8,829 bases of DNA from an uncultured Eubacteriales bacterium (GTDB lineage: Bacteria > Bacillota > Clostridia > Peptostreptococcales > Anaerovoracaceae): the NCBI GenBank assembly GCA_902772685.1, contig CACYBO010000060.1, positions 1 through 8,829 of the forward strand. Reading direction: 5' to 3'. The position numbers and the translations under genes were made by a program. The notes under the pieces were generated by a model. That model saw only the letters and a list, made by a program, of their open reading frames with translations. It was not told the origin of the DNA and made no database searches. The first letter of the stretch is position 1. The number at the start of each line of letters is the position of its first letter. Of this stretch, positions 5,921 through 8,829 are shown in pieces.

Positions 5921-6883
5921 ATGACGAGTATGGGCGCGCTGGATGTGATTCTGGCACTCGCGAAAGTATTTATCATGATCCTTCCCGGCTACATCATCAT
6001 GAAGCTGGGAATCATCAATACAAACCATACACAAGGGGTATCGAATATCATCACTTATGTGACATACCCCTGTCTTGTTATAGCAGCTATGCAGATGGAG
6101 TTCTCCATGGAGAAACTGGCGAACTGCGGATATGTTGTGCTTATCTTCATCGGCGTTGTTATCATCGCCATGATCATCTCAAAGATCCTCACCTCTATCA
6201 TTAAAATGCCTGTTTCCCAGAGCGGAATCATGGCGTTCATGATGGTATTCGGAAACACCGGATTTCTGGGGCTTCCTGTCCTGGACGGACTGTTTGGCAA
6301 GGAAGGCGTCTTCTACGGAGCCATCTGTGACTCATCCTTTGATGTTCTGATGTTCACCATCGGCGTGACGCTCATCCGTCAGGCCGCCAAGGGTGAAGAG
6401 AAGATGGGCTTCAAAGAGACGATCAGCGGGCTGATCAATCCGTGCTTCATCGGTGTTCTCATAGGGCTTTTGTTCTATGTGTGCCGGATTACCCTGCCGC
6501 CTATTATCGGCGGACCGGTTGACATGATCGGAAGCGCGACGAGTCCTTTGGCCATGATGGTCGTCGGTGCGCATCTCGCACGGATCAGTTTCAAGGATAT
6601 GTTTACGAACAAACCGGCATACCTGGTATGCCTGCTGAAGCTTCTGGTCGCTCCGGCAATCGCTCTGATCCTGGTCAAGCTGATCATCGGCGGAGGCACA
6701 CTGTTCGGAACAGTGATTATCATGGAAGCGGCGATGCCTTGCGCGATGCTTTCGGTTATTCTAAGTGAGAGATATCACGCGGATGTTGAATTCGCCACAA
6801 AAGGCGTCATGCTTACCACGATACTTTGTCTGATCACCATCCCGATCGTTGCGATCACACTGCAGCACATATTGACTATATAA
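5921..6883 (+). CDS. AEC-family (auxin efflux carrier-like) membrane permease
   Basis: A 320-residue, very hydrophobic protein with about ten membrane segments arranged as two blocks of five around a short cytoplasmic loop (RQAAKGEEKMGFKE, 153-166). This is the layout of the AEC/bile-acid-sodium-symporter-like fold. Family signs are an N-terminal LPGYIIMKLGII (21-32), FGNTGFLGLPVLDGLFG (110-126) in the first half, and SPLAMMVVGAHLARI (208-222) plus MEAAMPCAMLSVILSERYHAD (from 268) in the second. Characterised bacterial members carry malate, malonate or other organic anions, but the substrate cannot be assigned here. Start is ATG 5921, chosen by the AGGAGG site. It is divergent from the ABC/ThrE operon and ends three bases before the FHA-SEDS gene, with no terminator between, so the two are probably co-transcribed. 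No missing motif or frameshift is seen. Confidence 0.9.
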   Translation: MTSMGALDVILALAKVFIMILPGYIIMKLGIINTNHTQGVSNIITYVTYPCLVIAAMQMEFSMEKLANCGYVVLIFIGVVIIAMIISKILTSIIKMPVSQSGIMAFMMVFGNTGFLGLPVLDGLFGKEGVFYGAICDSSFDVLMFTIGVTLIRQAAKGEEKMGFKETISGLINPCFIGVLIGLLFYVCRITLPPIIGGPVDMIGSATSPLAMMVVGAHLARISFKDMFTNKPAYLVCLLKLLVAPAIALILVKLIIGGGTLFGTVIIMEAAMPCAMLSVILSERYHADVEFATKGVMLTTILCLITIPIVAITLQHILTI

Positions 6884-6886
6884 CAG

Positions 6887-8829
6887 ATGGATAATGGATA
6901 TGACGGAATAATGGAATATGTGACCCTGTACTTTACGACAGGCGTGCGCTGGGTCTGCATGGGGCTGGCAATCCTCATACTGCTGCACCAGATTTTTGCC
7001 TTGCTCAGAATGCGGAACCCTTCTGAGATCTGGGCTTATCTGAAGTGCCCGGACGGCAGTTCCGTTCCTCTCACCCATTGGGAAAACCTCATGGGCCGCG
7101 CCCGCGGATGCGATATCATCCTCAATCTCAGCGGCGTCTCGAGAAGTCACGGTACGCTCATCCGGGATTCCGAGGGAATATGGGAATACACAGATCTTAA
7201 CTCTAAAAACGGTTCATATATAAACGGCAGAAAAGTGACGGAGCCTGCTGTTCTGCGTGCAGGAGACACTCTGACTGTCGGCGGCGGCGATTTCCAGCTG
7301 TATCCGCTCAGCACGAGAGAGCGGCTCGAAAACATCGAAAAGAGAAAGCGCCACACGAAGCGGACTTCACCGTGGCTGTCGATGCTGGCTATTACAGTAT
7401 TCCAGCTGCTCACAGTGATCCAGTTCCACATTTCGCTGGGAGATGAGTACCCCGGCTCGCTGACCGCTGCTTTTATTCTGGTGAGTCTTGTGATGTGGGC
7501 TTATGTCATATTCCTGCGCATTCTGAAGAGGACCGGTTTTGAAGTCGAGCTGATTGCCTTCTTCCTTTCCACGCTGAGTATTTCACTGACAGCGTCGGCT
7601 TATCCATATGCCGTCATGAAGCAGGCGATCTGCGTTCTTTTGGGCGTGATGCTGTTCTTCGCCATGTGCTGGCTCCTGCGGGATCTTCACAAGGCCAAGA
7701 AACTCATCCCGATATTCCTCGCGGCCAGTGTGCTTTTGCTCATTGCGAACCTCGCAATCGGAACGGTTGCTTACGGTTCCCAGAACTGGATCAGCATCGG
7801 CGGGTTCACCTTCCAGCCATCGGAAATCGTGAAGATTGTTTTCATCTTTGTAGGTGCCGCTTCTCTGAATGAGCTGCAGCAGCGTAAGAATCTGGCGATA
7901 TTCCTGGGCTTCAGTATTTTCTGTCTGGGCTGTCTCGCAATTATGGGAGACTTCGGCACCGCCATCATATTCTTCTCCACATTCCTCGTCATCTCCTTCC
8001 TCAGGAGCGGCGACTTCACCAAGCTGTTCCTGGTACTGGGAGCTGCAGGTCTGATGGGAATGATGGTGCTCCGGTTCAAACCGTACATCGCTGACAGGTT
8101 CTCTGTCTGGGGTCACGTGTGGGACGATCCTACCGATAAGGGCTTCCAGCAGGTTCAGACTATGACGTCCATCGCCAGCGGCGGCATACCGGGCCTTGGA
8201 GCCGGTGAAGGAAATCTCAGCGATGTTGCTGCGGCAAGCACCGACCTCGTCTTTGGTATGCTGGCCGAAGAGTGGGGCCTTGTGATTGCAGTTCTGGCCG
8301 TGCTCTGCATCATCACCCTTGGCGTATTCGCCTACCGGTCCATCATCGCCGGCCGTTCGACGTACTACTCCATCGCCGCCTGTGCTGCAACTTCCATGTT
8401 CATGTTCCAGACGATTCTCAACGTCTTCGGTTCTGTGGACCTGCTGCCGCTCACCGGCGTAACCTTCCCGTTCGTATCATCGGGCGGAACAAGTATGATC
8501 GTATCGTGGGCGATGCTGGGATTCCTGAAGGCGGCGGATACCCGTCAGAACGCGAGCCTGGCCGTACGCATACACGAGAAGGATCCGGATAAGGGACTGA
8601 CCTCCGTAGAATCCGTGTCCGCAGTTGACATCTACGATCCTGAAGATCTCTACGCTCTTCTGGGTGAGGAATACAGAAAACCTTCCGGCAAAGGCAAGAA
8701 GCCTGAACCGAAGAGAGAAAAAGCGGAGCCGAAGCGCACGCAGCCTGAGCCGGAGCGCACGCAGGCCGAGCCGGAACGCCGCCTGTTTACGCGCAAAAAA
8801 TCCGCGCCTGCGGAGCCCGCGGCAAAACC
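6887..8829 (+). CDS. FHA-SEDS fusion: FtsW/RodA/SpoVE-family peptidoglycan polymerase, C-terminus cut by window edge
   Basis: 647 residues are visible. SEDS proteins polymerise lipid II into glycan strands with a partner class B PBP. Layout: one membrane helix (17-40), a cytoplasmic FHA domain (about 67-141: GR 70-71, SRSH 85-88, DLNSKNGSYING 103-114, GD 126-127), then a SEDS domain of about ten helices (163-550). SEDS motifs: NWISIGGFTFQPSEIVK (300-316), GDFGTAI (354-360), SGGIPGLG (431-438), STDLVFGMLAEEWG (451-464) and FPFVSSGGTSM (527-537). Asp453 aligns with the putative catalytic Asp297 of E. coli FtsW and Trp301 probably with Trp138. The FHA domain should bind phosphothreonine peptides, implying control by a Ser/Thr kinase. 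The cytoplasmic tail (about 551 onward) is charged and holds four 7-residue repeats. Neither candidate start (ATG 6887, or ATG 6911 eight codons later) has a clear ribosome site; coupling to the AEC stop three bases upstream is likely. Elongation, division and sporulation roles cannot be separated. Confidence 0.93.
   Translation, partial: MDNGYDGIMEYVTLYFTTGVRWVCMGLAILILLHQIFALLRMRNPSEIWAYLKCPDGSSVPLTHWENLMGRARGCDIILNLSGVSRSHGTLIRDSEGIWEYTDLNSKNGSYINGRKVTEPAVLRAGDTLTVGGGDFQLYPLSTRERLENIEKRKRHTKRTSPWLSMLAITVFQLLTVIQFHISLGDEYPGSLTAAFILVSLVMWAYVIFLRILKRTGFEVELIAFFLSTLSISLTASAYPYAVMKQAICVLLGVMLFFAMCWLLRDLHKAKKLIPIFLAASVLLLIANLAIGTVAYGSQNWISIGGFTFQPSEIVKIVFIFVGAASLNELQQRKNLAIFLGFSIFCLGCLAIMGDFGTAIIFFSTFLVISFLRSGDFTKLFLVLGAAGLMGMMVLRFKPYIADRFSVWGHVWDDPTDKGFQQVQTMTSIASGGIPGLGAGEGNLSDVAAASTDLVFGMLAEEWGLVIAVLAVLCIITLGVFAYRSIIAGRSTYYSIAACAATSMFMFQTILNVFGSVDLLPLTGVTFPFVSSGGTSMIVSWAMLGFLKAADTRQNASLAVRIHEKDPDKGLTSVESVSAVDIYDPEDLYALLGEEYRKPSGKGKKPEPKREKAEPKRTQPEPERTQAEPERRLFTRKKSAPAEPAAK
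8702..8785 (+). repeat. Four 21-bp in-frame tandem repeats coding a 7-residue unit
   Basis: Four consecutive 21-bp units (8702-8722, 8723-8743, 8744-8764, 8765-8785) encode PEPKREK, AEPKRTQ, PEPERTQ and AEPERRL in the SEDS tail. The consensus is [P/A]-E-P-[K/E]-R, then two variable polar residues. Units 2 and 3 share the 9-base ending CGCACGCAG; units 1 and 4 are more diverged. The pattern suggests growth by unit duplication. The encoded segment should be disordered, charged and proline-rich, a likely spacer or docking tail in the cytoplasm. Confidence 0.8.

Noticed and set aside
6872..6900. TTGACT near the end of the AEC gene as an internal promoter for the SEDS gene
   Set aside because: No acceptable -10 occurs at 16-18 bp spacing; the nearest GATAAT is only 12 bp away.
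7583..8116. A 177-codon minus-strand reading frame
   Set aside because: It is antisense to the SEDS core and reads as low-complexity Glu/His/Gln-rich sequence typical of an antisense frame.

Overview
The window looks like a chromosomal segment from a low-to-mid GC anaerobic Firmicute, most likely a member of the Clostridia (Eubacteriales). The evidence is the strong AGGAGG ribosome sites, the roughly balanced base composition, a UPF0237/UPF0210 gene pair, a split ThrE-type exporter, and an FHA-SEDS fusion protein of a kind I associate with Clostridia. The genus cannot be fixed from this sequence. I see no tRNA, rRNA, CRISPR array, insertion sequence or phage gene. The whole window is densely coding.

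Left block, minus strand, 5807 down to 1: six co-directional genes with short gaps (13, -4, 12, 27 and 81 nt), probably one operon. In transcription order they are a half-size ABC exporter, the N-terminal (gating-domain) and C-terminal halves of a ThrE/YjjPB-type exporter, a small ACT-domain protein (UPF0237), a DUF711/UPF0210 protein of the pyruvate formate-lyase fold group, and an isocitrate/isopropylmalate-family dehydrogenase cut by the left edge. The last gene is set apart by an 81-nt gap that holds a possible second promoter and a 12-bp tandem repeat.

Centre, 5808-5920: a compact divergent control region. The minus-strand promoter has an extended -10 placed so that transcription should start at or next to the ABC gene's ATG, which has no good ribosome site; a leaderless message is therefore likely. 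The plus-strand promoter has a perfect TATAAT and feeds a gene with a perfect AGGAGG site.

Right block, plus strand, 5921 to the right edge: an AEC-family (auxin efflux carrier-like) permease, then 3 nt later a SEDS peptidoglycan polymerase (FtsW/RodA/SpoVE family) with a cytoplasmic FHA phosphopeptide-binding domain near its N-terminus and a charged C-terminal tail containing four 7-residue repeats. The tail is cut by the right edge.

Functional reading: the left block combines small-molecule export (ThrE/YjjPB pair, ABC exporter) with an amino-acid-sensing type domain (ACT), an uncharacterised PFL-fold protein and a decarboxylating-dehydrogenase homologue. This suggests, but does not prove, an amino-acid or organic-acid homeostasis module. 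The most open-ended items are the ACT/DUF711 pair beside the ThrE-type exporter, the FHA-SEDS fusion, and the predicted leaderless start.
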